Source of the DNA: Peribacter sp043814035
Lineage (GTDB): Bacteria > Patescibacteriota > Gracilibacteria > Peribacterales > Peribacteraceae
Assembly (NCBI GenBank): GCA_043814035.1
Contig: JBDRKJ010000002.1
Coordinates: 186,001 to 250,000 of the forward strand
DNA length: 64,000 bases
Direction: 5' to 3'
Below are positions 44,378 through 53,838 of the stretch, piece by piece. The translations under genes and the position numbers were made by a program. The first letter of the stretch is position 1, and each line of letters opens with the position of its first letter. Under the pieces are notes generated by a model. The model did no database searches and was not told where the DNA came from. It saw only the letters and a program-made list of their open reading frames with translations.

Positions 44378-45217
44378 TTACTTCAGCACACTCGCCAACT
44401 CCATTTTCATCTTCTCCGCCGCCTTCTGCGCCGCTTCTTTCCAATCCTTGCCCTTCGAGGCGAAGATGATCGAGCGTGAGGCATTCACGATCGCTCCTTT
44501 GCCGTTCACAAGCCCGTGCGCCACGTCGGCGGCCGTTCCTCCCTGTGCACCGTAGCCTGGGATAAGCAGGATGCTGTGTGCGAGCAGTGTGCGCAGGTAC
44601 TTGAGTTCCTCGGGGTACGTTGCTCCTACCACAGCGCCTACACAGGAGTAGCCGGATTCTTTGCCAAGATGATCGAGCCCCCAACTTTCGACAAGCTGTG
44701 CCATGTGCTCATGCACCGTCTCATCCCCCGTGGGCAGATCCTGCAGTTCACCGGAGCTGGAGTTAGAGGTCTTCACGAGCACGAAGATACCTTTGTCATT
44801 CTTGGCGCAGCGCTCGATGAAAGGCTTGATGCCGTCGGAGCCTAAGTAGGGCGAGACGGTGAGCGCATCGATGGGGGAATCTTTCGTGAGGTAGGCATCT
44901 GCGTACGCTTCGCAGGTGGAGCCGATGTCATTGCGTTTGCCGTCGGCGATCACGAGCAGCCCCTGCAGTTTCGCGTAGGCGCAGGTTTCATAGAAGGCGC
45001 GCATCCCCTCCCAGCCGAGTGCTTCGTAGTAGGCCATCTGCGGTTTCACGCAGGCGGCAATATCTTTCACGGCATCGATGATTCCGGTGCCGAAGGTGAT
45101 CAAGCCCTTGGCGTCCTTCGAAATGCCCTCGGGAAGCTTGCTGAGATTGGGATCGAGCCCCACACAGACGGGGGATTTTTCGGTGATCGCTTTTGTGAGG
45201 GAGTCGGCGAAGTGCAT
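44378..45217 (-). CDS. pyrF: Orotidine 5'-phosphate decarboxylase
   Basis: Converts OMP to UMP, the last step of the pathway begun by PyrB and PyrC. 279 residues, the longer type 2 form. VCVGLDPNLSKLPEG, KPQMAYYEALG, the catalytic ADGKRNDIGST (Lys and Asp pair), TVSPYLGSDGIKPF, VKTSNSSS and LIPGYGAQGG with the phosphate-gripping Gly-rich turn are all seen. The ATG at 45217 is preferred over an in-frame ATG at 45283, because the upstream part lies in low-complexity repeat DNA. A TATCCT box on the minus strand ends six bases before the start. Confidence 0.95.
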   Translation of the reverse strand: MHFADSLTKAITEKSPVCVGLDPNLSKLPEGISKDAKGLITFGTGIIDAVKDIAACVKPQMAYYEALGWEGMRAFYETCAYAKLQGLLVIADGKRNDIGSTCEAYADAYLTKDSPIDALTVSPYLGSDGIKPFIERCAKNDKGIFVLVKTSNSSSGELQDLPTGDETVHEHMAQLVESWGLDHLGKESGYSCVGAVVGATYPEELKYLRTLLAHSILLIPGYGAQGGTAADVAHGLVNGKGAIVNASRSIIFASKGKDWKEAAQKAAEKMKMELASVLK

Positions 45218-45221
45218 GGTG

Positions 45222-45620
45222 TTAGGATACAGGGCGTGGGGCGTAGGGGGTAGGGCGTAGGGTTCCTTTTTGCATGTGTGCATGGATAAGCCCCGAAAGC
45301 AATTTCCCTTCTTCTTGAACGAGTGAAATCAAAAGAAGGTTTTTAGTATTTGAAACAAACTGAAGTTCACCACATATCAACAGAAATGCGTGTGTTTCTG
45401 AGCACTCGCTTCGTGCAATCGTATATTTGTTAGCTTTGTCTGCTGGCGATCTTTTACTAAAGCCTTCGGCAATGTTTGCGAGAATACTTGTCGATGCTCT
45501 TCGAAGTTGAGAAGAAAGACCATATTGTTCAGAGACAGGGAACGAAGCGGTTATGGCGTATATCTCTTTGACGAGTTGCATCCCGACTTGCCATGCCCTT
45601 AGGTCAGTGAATGAATTCAT
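45222..45620 (-). CDS. Four-helix bundle protein (23S rRNA IVP family)
   Basis: 132 residues. FTDLRAWQVGMQLVKEIYAI, FPVSEQYGLSSQLRRASTSI, NIAEGFSKRS and YTIARSECSETHAFL are the signature of the S23/IVP-type four-helix bundle family, whose members were first seen as intervening sequences in 23S rRNA genes; their function is unknown. The last residues (TPYAPRPVS) are translated from flanking repeat DNA and are probably not native. Base composition is lower in GC than its neighbours. It is flanked by inverted arrays of a ggGCGTA-type heptamer, which suggests it arrived as a small mobile unit between pyrF and comM. Confidence 0.85.
   Translation of the reverse strand: MNSFTDLRAWQVGMQLVKEIYAITASFPVSEQYGLSSQLRRASTSILANIAEGFSKRSPADKANKYTIARSECSETHAFLLICGELQFVSNTKNLLLISLVQEEGKLLSGLIHAHMQKGTLRPTPYAPRPVS
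45231..45262 (+). repeat. GGGCGTA heptamer array, left flank of four-helix gene
   Basis: agggcgtggggcgtaggggg followed by tagggcgtaggg: three to four imperfect heptamers. The same heptamer occurs in the opposite orientation at 45649-45680. Confidence 0.75.
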
Positions 45621-45648
45621 GTTTGAGAGGGAGAAAATACATTATTGT

Positions 45649-45680
45649 CCTACGCCCTACGCCCTTTTCCTACGCCCTAG
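45649..45680 (-). repeat. GGGCGTA heptamer array, right flank of four-helix gene
   Basis: cctacgccctacgccctttt followed by cctacgccctag: inverted relative to the left array, so the pair acts like terminal inverted repeats. The right array reaches into the comM stop region. Confidence 0.75.
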
Positions 45681-47176
45681 TCCTCAATGCTCTGTCGATA
45701 CTGTAATGCCTCTGCCACGTGCACGATCTCGATATCCTGTGTACCCGCCAGATCTGCAATCGTGCGCGCAACTTTGATGGCACGGTGGTAGCCGCGTGCA
45801 GAGAGACCCATTCGATCCACGGCCTGCGAAAGTAATGTGTGCGCGTCTTCTTTGAGGGGGCAGAGTGCATCGATTTCCTTCACGCCCATTTCTTTATTCG
45901 TGCGAATGTGAAGATCACGAAAGCGCTGTGCCTGCTGCGTACGCGCTTTGATCACACGCTTGAGAACAGCTGCCGTTGTGTCGCCATTTACCTTGGCCGG
46001 ACGTTGAAGCTCTTCGATCGGAACAGGCTGCACGTTCACAGTGAGATCGATGCGGTCCAAGAGTGGAGCCGAGATGCGTCGATGAATGCGTTCCTTGCTC
46101 CCTGAGGTGAAGCGCGAAGGATTCATGGCAGCGATCATGGTGAAATCTGCCGGAAAGGTCACCGAGCCCTGTGCCCGCGTAATGGTGATACGACGATCCT
46201 CAAGTGGCTGCCGCAACACTTCGAGTACCTGTGCAGGAAATTCTGCGAGCTCGTCTAAGAAGAGCACGCCACGATGGGCGAGGCTGATTTCACCGGGCCC
46301 GGGAATCTGCCCACCACCCACGATACTCACGCCGCTTGCCGTGTGATGTACCACACGGAACGGGCGCTGCGTGATAAGAGGGATTTCGGGCGGGAGCAGA
46401 TTGGCGACGGAGTAAATCTGCGTGACCTCGATGGATTCCTCCTGAGACAGAGGCGGCAAAATACCGCGAAATGCCCGCGCCAGTAGAGTCTTGCCTGCGC
46501 CAGGTGCCCCGCTCATGAGCACGTTATGACCGCCTGCCGCGGCGATCTCTAGTGCGCGCTTGGCATGTTCCTGCCCACGAACATCTGCAAAATCCACCAG
46601 TTCGGGATCATGTGTTGTGGTACTGCACGCCGGCGCCAAGATGGAAGCAGGGGCACGTTCCCCTTTGAGAATATCAATCACTTCGCTGATGTGGTCTGCA
46701 GCAACCACATCGATGTCGGGAATCAGTGCCGCTTCTGATCCGTTCACAGCGGGCACAACAAGGCGTGTGATTCCTAATTTGCGACAGGCGATGGCTGCAG
46801 GCAGTACGCCGGTGATGTGTCGCAGGCTGCCGTCGAGTGCGAGCTCGCCCAAGAATGCCGTGGTGGCGAGGATATCCTCCGGCAGGGCGAGTGATCCGTT
46901 GACGATGAGAATGCCCAGAGCCATGGCAAGGTCGTAGCGTGGACCTGCCTTGCGGAGGTCTGCGGGGGCGAGATTGATGGTGACGGTGAGTCCGGTCGAA
47001 AATCGGTACCCCTCCGCACGCAAAGCGTGCCTGACACGTTGCTTACTTTCCTGCACAGCGGTGTCGCCCAGTCCAACGATGAAGATCTTGCCCTCGCCGG
47101 GGATGGAGCCGACCTCGACCGTGATGCGCGCACTCTCAAGGCCGATGGTGGCAAACGAGTTCAGTTTTGTGAGCAT
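45677..47176 (-). CDS. comM: ComM/YifB family Mg-chelatase-like AAA+ ATPase
   Basis: 499 residues. N-terminal LonC-like domain (SFATIGLESARITVEVGSIPG, GLGDTAVQESKQRVRHAL), then the AAA+ core: VRGQEHAKRALEIAAAGGHN, Walker A GAPGAGKTLLA, Walker B HRGVLFLDELAEF and the C-terminal DRIDLTVNVQPV to LSARGYHRAIKVARTIADL. ComM homologues are hexameric branch-migration helicases aiding natural transformation. Odd here is the absence of the cysteine cluster that normally follows AAMNP (CPCGY...CxC); the sequence passes straight from AAMNPSRFTSG to RISAPLLDRID. Pilus and ComEC-like genes in the window fit a competence role, by inference. Confidence 0.92.
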   Translation of the reverse strand: MLTKLNSFATIGLESARITVEVGSIPGEGKIFIVGLGDTAVQESKQRVRHALRAEGYRFSTGLTVTINLAPADLRKAGPRYDLAMALGILIVNGSLALPEDILATTAFLGELALDGSLRHITGVLPAAIACRKLGITRLVVPAVNGSEAALIPDIDVVAADHISEVIDILKGERAPASILAPACSTTTHDPELVDFADVRGQEHAKRALEIAAAGGHNVLMSGAPGAGKTLLARAFRGILPPLSQEESIEVTQIYSVANLLPPEIPLITQRPFRVVHHTASGVSIVGGGQIPGPGEISLAHRGVLFLDELAEFPAQVLEVLRQPLEDRRITITRAQGSVTFPADFTMIAAMNPSRFTSGSKERIHRRISAPLLDRIDLTVNVQPVPIEELQRPAKVNGDTTAAVLKRVIKARTQQAQRFRDLHIRTNKEMGVKEIDALCPLKEDAHTLLSQAVDRMGLSARGYHRAIKVARTIADLAGTQDIEIVHVAEALQYRQSIED

Positions 47177-47287
47177 AGAGAGGGGAAAACTAGGAAGGGT
47201 GTACTATAGTCCACCTACTGTGTCGAGTGGAAAAGCTGGACGATCGTACACCTTCTTCGTACGGTGCTATCTCGTTCCAGCAATACC

Positions 47288-47644
47288 ATGTCGGAGAATT
47301 TCTTGGTCGGCCAAAAAGGTGAAGACATCGCCGCGCATTACCTGCTGTCAATGGGATATAACATCCTCGGACGCAATGTGCGTATGGGTCGGGATGAGAT
47401 CGATATCGTTGCGCGAGATCTGGCTGACGATGTGATCGTCTTTGCCGAGGTGAAGACGCGTTCCCAGAATTCCCAGTATTTTCCTCCTGAGCTCAACATC
47501 CACTGGTACAAAAAACAACGTCTTATCCGCTCCGCCCGTATGTGGGTGAATGCACATCACTATGATCGCGGATATCGCATGGATCTGGTGAGTGTCGCTG
47601 AGGGGAAAGTCATCGAGCACCTTAAAGAACTCGATTGGGAATAG
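47288..47644 (+). CDS. YraN/UPF0102 family endonuclease-like protein
   Basis: 118 residues with the restriction-endonuclease-like fold motifs of the family: GQKGEDIAAHYLLSMGYNIL, RMGRDEIDIVARD and VFAEVKTRS (the D-ExK active-site pattern), then RLIRSARMWV. Biological role of the family is unclear; it is often near recombination or ribosome genes. The ATG at 47288 is used; an in-frame start at 47264 adds eight unrelated residues. Confidence 0.88.
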   Translation: MSENFLVGQKGEDIAAHYLLSMGYNILGRNVRMGRDEIDIVARDLADDVIVFAEVKTRSQNSQYFPPELNIHWYKKQRLIRSARMWVNAHHYDRGYRMDLVSVAEGKVIEHLKELDWE

Positions 47645-47678
47645 GGGTAGAATGGAGGATGCTTTCCCCCTCCTTCGT

Positions 47679-47921
47679 ATGTTCAACGTCAAAGCACTCG
47701 CGCTCACCTGCGGCATCTTCTGGTCGGCCAGCCTGATCCTCTTCGCACTTCTGGCGATGCAGACAGGCATGGGATCCAGCATGGTCGACATGCTTTCAGA
47801 GGTGTACTTAGGCTACAGCTCTACGCCCGTGGGGCTTCTGTACGGAGCAGTCTGGGGTTTTCTGGATGGCCTCATCTGCGGCGCGATCTTCGCGTGGCTC
47901 TACAATGCAATTGCTCGTTAG
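47679..47921 (+). CDS. Small two-helix membrane protein, holin-like conserved family
   Basis: 80 residues with two membrane segments (LALTCGIFWSASLILFALLAM and LLYGAVWGFLDGLICGAIFAWLY). The pattern FNVKALALTCGIFW...GYSSTPVGLLYGAVWGFLDG resembles a small conserved family sometimes annotated as bacteriophage holin, though no phage genes are near. A tagaat box at 47648-47653 is consistent with starting at 47679 rather than at the ATG at 47652. It overlaps the convergent next gene by four bases. Confidence 0.6.
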   Translation: MFNVKALALTCGIFWSASLILFALLAMQTGMGSSMVDMLSEVYLGYSSTPVGLLYGAVWGFLDGLICGAIFAWLYNAIAR

Positions 47922-48613
47922 GTACTCGCACTTTCTGAAGTTGAGGGGCTTTCTGATGCCTGCTGGGTGGCCATAGGTGGCCTGTGAGCAAAAACATTTC
48001 GGATTTTCTGAACCCAGAAATCCCTAAGAGCCTCGGCACGACGCAGTTGTAATGGATAGGCATTAAGAAGAATGTGTGATTCCCATAGGGCAATCACCTC
48101 TCCTCGAAGCTTTTGAATATCTGGAGGAGAAAAGCGTTCCTGAACGATGGCCATCGCTTCTCCTCCATAGTAGAGGTGGCCATTAATCTGTTGCCACACA
48201 TGTGCCTCGACTTGTAGTTGCCGATAGCGGATCTCCATGTCGGGCGTGAAGTGCTGATGAAGTGGCTCCAATTCAAAGAAGTGTTGTCGCAGCTCCTCCC
48301 ACAGTGGTCCATCGTCACCCTCTTCGAGCGTCTTCAGTTCAGTACAACTTTCTTCTGCCAGATGGAGATGAAAATATATGGTCTTCCATCGCAAAACCGT
48401 CTCGTAGAGTTCTGTGCATTGTGCAGTACGGTCCTCTGACATAAACCACGACTGCTGCGTGAGTATGTCGATGGCGTGTTCTAATTTTGGGAATTGTTCG
48501 CAGTGTCCTTGCTGCACATCTTCTCTCAATTGCTCTGCTTCGACAAGAAGAGGTGACTGTTGTCCGACGGGGTGCTCTGTAGAGATGTCGGTTCCTACGA
48601 GCGTGTCAGGCAT
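47918..48613 (-). CDS. Hypothetical helical protein
   Basis: No family recognised. 231 residues, mostly alpha-helical and acidic, with many Gln, Glu, His and Trp, and a Ser/Thr-rich tail (QQASESPSTSESAST). No signal peptide or membrane helix. A minus-strand TATTCT (48620-48625) ends six bases before the ATG at 48613, which I therefore prefer to an ATG 60 bases upstream. Confidence 0.6.
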   Translation of the reverse strand: MPDTLVGTDISTEHPVGQQSPLLVEAEQLREDVQQGHCEQFPKLEHAIDILTQQSWFMSEDRTAQCTELYETVLRWKTIYFHLHLAEESCTELKTLEEGDDGPLWEELRQHFFELEPLHQHFTPDMEIRYRQLQVEAHVWQQINGHLYYGGEAMAIVQERFSPPDIQKLRGEVIALWESHILLNAYPLQLRRAEALRDFWVQKIRNVFAHRPPMATQQASESPSTSESAST

Positions 48614-48723
48614 AGCGCAAGAATACTCGCCCGCTATCTTTAGGCTAGTGTTCTCTATCCTCAGAAGTGCCAAGACAACGAATAACGGCTTTCTGAAGCC
48701 AAAAACTAAGTCATCCTATCTGC

Positions 48724-48752
48724 TTGAAAAGCGCCGCAACGGCGCCTACACT
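48724..48752 (+). promoter_or_regulatory. metK promoter with palindromic spacer
   Basis: ttgaaa (48724-48729), 17 bases, tacact (48747-48752). The spacer contains gcgccg-caa-cggcgc, a perfect 6-bp inverted repeat that could be an operator. Predicted start is near 48759, just before the SAM riboswitch. Confidence 0.7.
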
Positions 48753-48766
48753 GTGTCCACATCACT

Positions 48767-48875
48767 GTTCTATCCAGAGAGATGCAGAGGGAACTGGCCC
48801 GCTAAATGCATCCCCCAACCACCCCCAAAAGGGGAACGGTGGGAACTCCAGCCCCTGTAAGGGGGAAGATAGCTT
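48767..48875 (+). promoter_or_regulatory. SAM-I (S-box) riboswitch upstream of metK
   Basis: P1 ctatc (48770-48774) pairs with gatag (48868-48872). P2 gatgc/gcatc encloses the conserved GAGGGAACTGGCCCGCTAAA segment, P3 pairs ccac-cccc with gggg-ggtgg around aaaa and P4 pairs cccc with gggg. The GGTGGGAACTCC and GGAAGAT parts match the S-box consensus core. SAM binding should lower expression of SAM synthetase. A gcagcc/ggctgc hairpin at 48925-48942 lies between the aptamer and the ATG and may be part of the switch; there is no T-run, so translational control is more likely than termination. Confidence 0.88.
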
Positions 48876-48990
48876 CTCATAAAGCCACGCTTCCTCTACA
48901 CGGGGAGGCGGGATTCTCAGATCCGCAGCCGCGAAGGGCTGCCCTACATTCTCCACCTTCCTTACCTTCCTCACTTTCCTCCCCTCTCTT

Positions 48991-50202
<1,212 letters not shown>

Positions 50203-50234
50203 AAAGATTCTTTCTCTCTTTTCCCTCTCTCTGT

Positions 50235-50459
50235 ATGCCGCATATGCATCTTGCCGTCTCAGACCTAGGGCCCGATGAAGTGGAGCGAGCATACGCTCTT
50301 GTGCAGAAGAATGAATCACCAGAAGCAATTATCCATGAGCTGAGGGGCCAGGGAGCAGAGCTGCTTGATCCCGATCAATTCACGCGCGAGGTGCAGAGCA
50401 GATGTCAGGAATTACATATATTGTATAACCCAGAGGGTGACGAGGATGAGCGGACATGA
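50235..50459 (+). CDS. Small acidic hypothetical protein
   Basis: 74 residues, helical and acidic (LGPDEVERAYALVQKNESPE, GAELLDPDQFTREVQSRCQE). No family recognised. It starts 33 bases after metK behind a pyrimidine-rich tract and ends just before the hydrolase, so it may be part of that transcript. Coding status rests on length and position only. Confidence 0.5.
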   Translation: MPHMHLAVSDLGPDEVERAYALVQKNESPEAIIHELRGQGAELLDPDQFTREVQSRCQELHILYNPEGDEDERT

Positions 50460-50476
50460 TGCGCTATCATCGCGTC

Positions 50477-51031
50477 ATGATTTCCGATCCTCCCAAGATT
50501 ATCTTCCTCCATGGCAACAGTGGAGAGGGCGTGGGTCACTACTGGTTCCCGTATGCCGCGCGCAAGTTCCGGTCTCTCGGACTTGAGGTCGTTGCGAAGG
50601 ATTTTCCTGATGCGCGCTTGGCAAGAAAAAGTATCTGGCTCCCTTTTCTGCAGAATGAATGCCACGCCGACAGCAATTCCATTCTGATCGGACACAGCTC
50701 TGGAGCCATCGCAGCCATGCGATGGACTGAGAAGAATAAAATTTTCGGCTCCGTGCTCGTCGGTGCCTACTACACCGATACAGGAGAGGAGAATGAGCGG
50801 CTGAGCGGATACTTCGACGATCCGTGGGATTGGGAGGCAATCAAGCGCAATCAGCATTGGATCATTCAGTTTGCCTCAGTGGACGATCCATTTTTCCCTA
50901 TCGAGGAACCGAGGCTCGTGAGTAAAGAGCTCAGCACGGAGTACAACGAGTTTACGAACAGAGGGCACTTTTTTGAGCGCGAATTCCCCGAACTCATTGA
51001 GGCGGTGAGAAAAAAACTGTCAGCCGCATAG
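50477..51031 (+). CDS. RBBP9/YdeN-type serine hydrolase
   Basis: 184-residue alpha/beta hydrolase. KIIFLHGNSGEG forms the oxyanion region, IGHSSGAIAAMR has the nucleophile Ser, ASVDDPFFP the Asp and RGHFFEREFPEL the His, completing the triad. The family is small and cytosolic; substrates are mostly unknown. The ATG at 50477 starts the conserved strand; an ATG at 50456 adds seven residues. It overlaps the convergent peptidase gene by 12 bases. Confidence 0.85.
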   Translation: MISDPPKIIFLHGNSGEGVGHYWFPYAARKFRSLGLEVVAKDFPDARLARKSIWLPFLQNECHADSNSILIGHSSGAIAAMRWTEKNKIFGSVLVGAYYTDTGEENERLSGYFDDPWDWEAIKRNQHWIIQFASVDDPFFPIEEPRLVSKELSTEYNEFTNRGHFFEREFPELIEAVRKKLSAA

Positions 51032-51706
51032 CCGGTACGTTTTCAATGTTCTTCTGCAGGTTTCATACTCGGGCAGCACGGCAGAGAGCGAAGTCCAGAA
51101 CGCTCGCGAATGATTGGGATGCAGGATGTGCGCAAGCTCGTGGATGATCACGTATGTGCGCAGCTCCTCGGGAACGAAGAGCAGTGCCGTATTGAGTGTG
51201 ATGCGGCCTTCTCTCATGCAACTGCCGAAGCGGCTTCGCATGTGACGAAGGCGCACGTGCGTGATATGTGCGCGAAAAGTCCGCGCATTGATCCGATGCA
51301 CCACTTCTTCCATCCGCGGCTGCTCAGAAACACTCAGGAGTCGCCAGAGAAATTTTCGAAAATCTTGGTCGCTGCTTTTCTGTCCGTGCTGGACTATCCA
51401 TCCGTGCTCCGTATTCTTCGCGGATGTCCGATCCCCAATTGTGACATTCATGATCAGCGTGGTTCCGTCTGCGAGAATGATGGGAAACGTGCCGTTTGCG
51501 TGAAGAAGGGAGCAAAAGGGATCAATGACCTGCGACGCATGATGATCGGCGAAACGCCGTGCCATGCGCTTGAGCAGGGACGAGAGGTGCCGTTTCTCTT
51601 CTACTGCACTCAAGCGACCGGCGAGGCGGATGAGCACGCCGTCACCCTGAAATGTAGCGCTGGAGGTTCGGTTTCGCGTTCGTTCGATGCGGTAGGGAAG
51701 GTTCAA
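51020..51706 (-). CDS. YgjP-type (DUF45) zinc metallopeptidase
   Basis: 228 residues. The metal motif HELAHILHPNHSRAFW (HExxH plus downstream His) and the preceding SRFGSCMREGRITLN match the YgjP/DUF45 group, relatives of SprT proteases. N-terminal LPYRIERTRNRTSSA also fits. The best start is a TTG at 51706; the next ATG would lose conserved sequence. A minus-strand TACTTT about seven bases before it hints at a leaderless mRNA. Confidence 0.82.
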   Translation of the reverse strand: MNLPYRIERTRNRTSSATFQGDGVLIRLAGRLSAVEEKRHLSSLLKRMARRFADHHASQVIDPFCSLLHANGTFPIILADGTTLIMNVTIGDRTSAKNTEHGWIVQHGQKSSDQDFRKFLWRLLSVSEQPRMEEVVHRINARTFRAHITHVRLRHMRSRFGSCMREGRITLNTALLFVPEELRTYVIIHELAHILHPNHSRAFWTSLSAVLPEYETCRRTLKTYRLCG

Positions 51707-51776
51707 GGTAAGGAAAGTAAGGAAGGTGAGGAAAGACGGAGAGAAAAAACAAACACAAACAAAAACAGTAATCGTC

Positions 51777-53795
51777 CTAATTCCGAATTCCTAATCCCTC
51801 AATCGTCGTTCCCATGTAGTAGTACTGCAGAATCTGCTCGGCGGTCTTGCCTTCACGGGCTTGTGCCTCTGCTCCGCAGCCCGACATCCCAACGCCATGC
51901 CCTGCCATAGGAAACCCCTTGCACCATGGGTCGGGCTTACTTGCGAAGACCTCCTCGAAAGGAAAATTCTTCCACCCGTTCTCGGCCGGCGAGCGCGTGC
52001 GGCCGTCATCGGAACTGAAGTAGGCGGCTTTCACAATTTGTCCGTCCTTCGTGATCACTTGTCCTGCTGTTGCATGTACGGCACGTAGCCACTGCGCATT
52101 CTCTCTCTCGAAGGCGATGCCGCCGTAGGCCTGAAAGCGTGCGGGAGAATCGTCGCCGTCGTACGGCATGCCAGGAAATTTGCGGTGTTCGCCATCCAAA
52201 TAGAATGCGGCGTAACTGCGTGCGGCGATAGCAAAGGCGCGCTGCTTCTCGTAGGGCTCTGTATCGGGCTCTTCCGAGAGTCCCGCAAGGTAGTCTTCGA
52301 GATCCACCTCATTGGTGAGTGCCGCTATTCCTGCAACCACCGTACAGATGACGGTTCCACGGTACTGTGTTGCGAGAGAGGCGATGTCATAGGCATTACA
52401 TGAAGTGGCGCCAGTTTCTCGTAGAGAGAGACGAATGCGGATGAGAGGAGAGGAAACAGAAGGAGCAAAGGAAACAGCAGAAGAAGATTGTGCGGCGCGT
52501 TGTGCTCCCGGAGTGGGGATATTAATACGGTCAGTTTCCAGAGAGGTCATGGGAACAGATTCACCCGTAGGTGACCGGGTGCGACGACCATCAGCAAGGA
52601 GCAGGAACGTCACGGGTCCGATATCCACCGAGTAAGTTCCGGGTACGGTTGGAGCCTGAAACCGCAGTCGGATCGTCTCTACCTCACCTTCATGGAGCAG
52701 GCGTGGAAGCAGAAGTTCTGAGCGTACGCGCAGGTTCTGACCGTTCAACTGTTGCCAGATGCCGATACGTGGATTGCTCCGCGCTACCGAGGCGATACGC
52801 GCGCGGTTCTGCACGGCGCTGTCTCCTGCACGGAAGATCATAGAAGCCTGCACTTGCCCGCCTGGGCGCACTGTCAGCTCCGTTTCGGTCAATGCGCTGA
52901 GTGTCGGTTCGGCCGGTTGCAGGTTCAGTGATTGCAGACGCTCTTGGCGTCGCTCATTTGTGCGGTTCATGTAGCCGCTGCTCAATGGAGGCGGAAATGT
53001 CACACGCCCCGATACATTCCTTGTGGCAACATGTAGGCGGATTTGGTCCAACACACCTGCGAGAAAGTATCCCGGGCAGGCCGTGTGCACGACATCGCGG
53101 TGACCGACGATGACATCTTTCGATTCGCCGTGAAAGGTGATGGAGCGGCCCGGATTGAGGTTGTAGTGATCGGCCAGATGTCTGAGGAGCCACTGCAGGC
53201 TCAAAATCTGAATCTGGCTCGGCTCCTCCACTTCGAAGTTCCCGAGCAGTGCCACACCAATCGTCCCCACATTTGCGCAGTAGGCGTGCCCGCCCACAAC
53301 ATTGTCGCCTCCGGCGCGTCCTTCGTAGATCGTGCCGTCTTCGTCGATGAGGTAGTGATAGCCGATGTCGCCCCAGCCAAGTTTTCCTGCGTGGTACTGG
53401 TAGAGGGCACGTACGCGCTCAATGGGCGAGCGGGGATCATTGTTGATCGTCAGTGCCGTGTGGTGCACCACAAGCATGCGCACGCTGGGTGAGTAGGATT
53501 GAGGCCATCGCAGCCTCTCGCCATGAGTGTTTTCTCGGTTCGTGCTCTCAGCGCGAAACTCCTGCGGGTAGAGCTGTTGAGCCTCCTGGCACTGCTTCAC
53601 ACGCTCGGCGATGGCATTGCCCTCATCAGTGGGAACACGGGTTTCATCCGGCTTCTGCTCTTCTGCAGTCGTGAGCAGGAGTGATTCATCGGCCCCCCAC
53701 TCGGCACGTGTGAGGATACGTGGCTCGAATGCAGAAGCTGTCGTGCCCCAGAGTGCAGCACAGAAGAACGGAATGACGAAGAGAAAGCGACGCAT
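51777..53795 (-). CDS. Peptidoglycan amidase (PGRP/Amidase_2) fused to SpoIID transglycosylase domain
   Basis: 672 residues. A signal peptide (MRRFLFVIPFFCAALWGTTASA) sends it outside. Residues ~25-255 form a PGRP/Amidase_2 domain: ILTRAEWGADES, LVVHHTALT, YHYLIDEDGTIYEGR, VGHRDVVHTACPG give the zinc His/His/Cys set. After a beta-rich linker, ~510-670 is a SpoIID domain: VDLEDYLAGLSEE, QRAFAIAARSYAAFYLDG, AYFSSDDGRTRSP, GHGVGMSGCGAEAQAREG. Amidase activity strips stem peptides; SpoIID cleaves the denuded glycan. One chain therefore carries two successive wall-cutting steps. A TATACT (53805-53810) on the minus strand ends nine bases before the ATG. Confidence 0.9.
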   Translation of the reverse strand: MRRFLFVIPFFCAALWGTTASAFEPRILTRAEWGADESLLLTTAEEQKPDETRVPTDEGNAIAERVKQCQEAQQLYPQEFRAESTNRENTHGERLRWPQSYSPSVRMLVVHHTALTINNDPRSPIERVRALYQYHAGKLGWGDIGYHYLIDEDGTIYEGRAGGDNVVGGHAYCANVGTIGVALLGNFEVEEPSQIQILSLQWLLRHLADHYNLNPGRSITFHGESKDVIVGHRDVVHTACPGYFLAGVLDQIRLHVATRNVSGRVTFPPPLSSGYMNRTNERRQERLQSLNLQPAEPTLSALTETELTVRPGGQVQASMIFRAGDSAVQNRARIASVARSNPRIGIWQQLNGQNLRVRSELLLPRLLHEGEVETIRLRFQAPTVPGTYSVDIGPVTFLLLADGRRTRSPTGESVPMTSLETDRINIPTPGAQRAAQSSSAVSFAPSVSSPLIRIRLSLRETGATSCNAYDIASLATQYRGTVICTVVAGIAALTNEVDLEDYLAGLSEEPDTEPYEKQRAFAIAARSYAAFYLDGEHRKFPGMPYDGDDSPARFQAYGGIAFERENAQWLRAVHATAGQVITKDGQIVKAAYFSSDDGRTRSPAENGWKNFPFEEVFASKPDPWCKGFPMAGHGVGMSGCGAEAQAREGKTAEQILQYYYMGTTIEGLGIRN

Positions 53796-53838
53796 CGTGA
53801 GCGGAGTATAGCGATGCATCTTCTAACTTTCGCTTGCC

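Noticed and set aside
47679..47921. Phage lysis function for the holin-like gene
   Set aside because: No endolysin or phage gene nearby and the family is chromosomal in many bacteria.
48414..48860. Plus-strand frame reaching into the metK leader
   Set aside because: It overlaps the SAM riboswitch and the antisense of a better supported gene.
51110..51910. Plus-strand frame of 266 codons
   Set aside because: Antisense to the YgjP-type peptidase and the end of the amidase gene, both of which have clear motifs.
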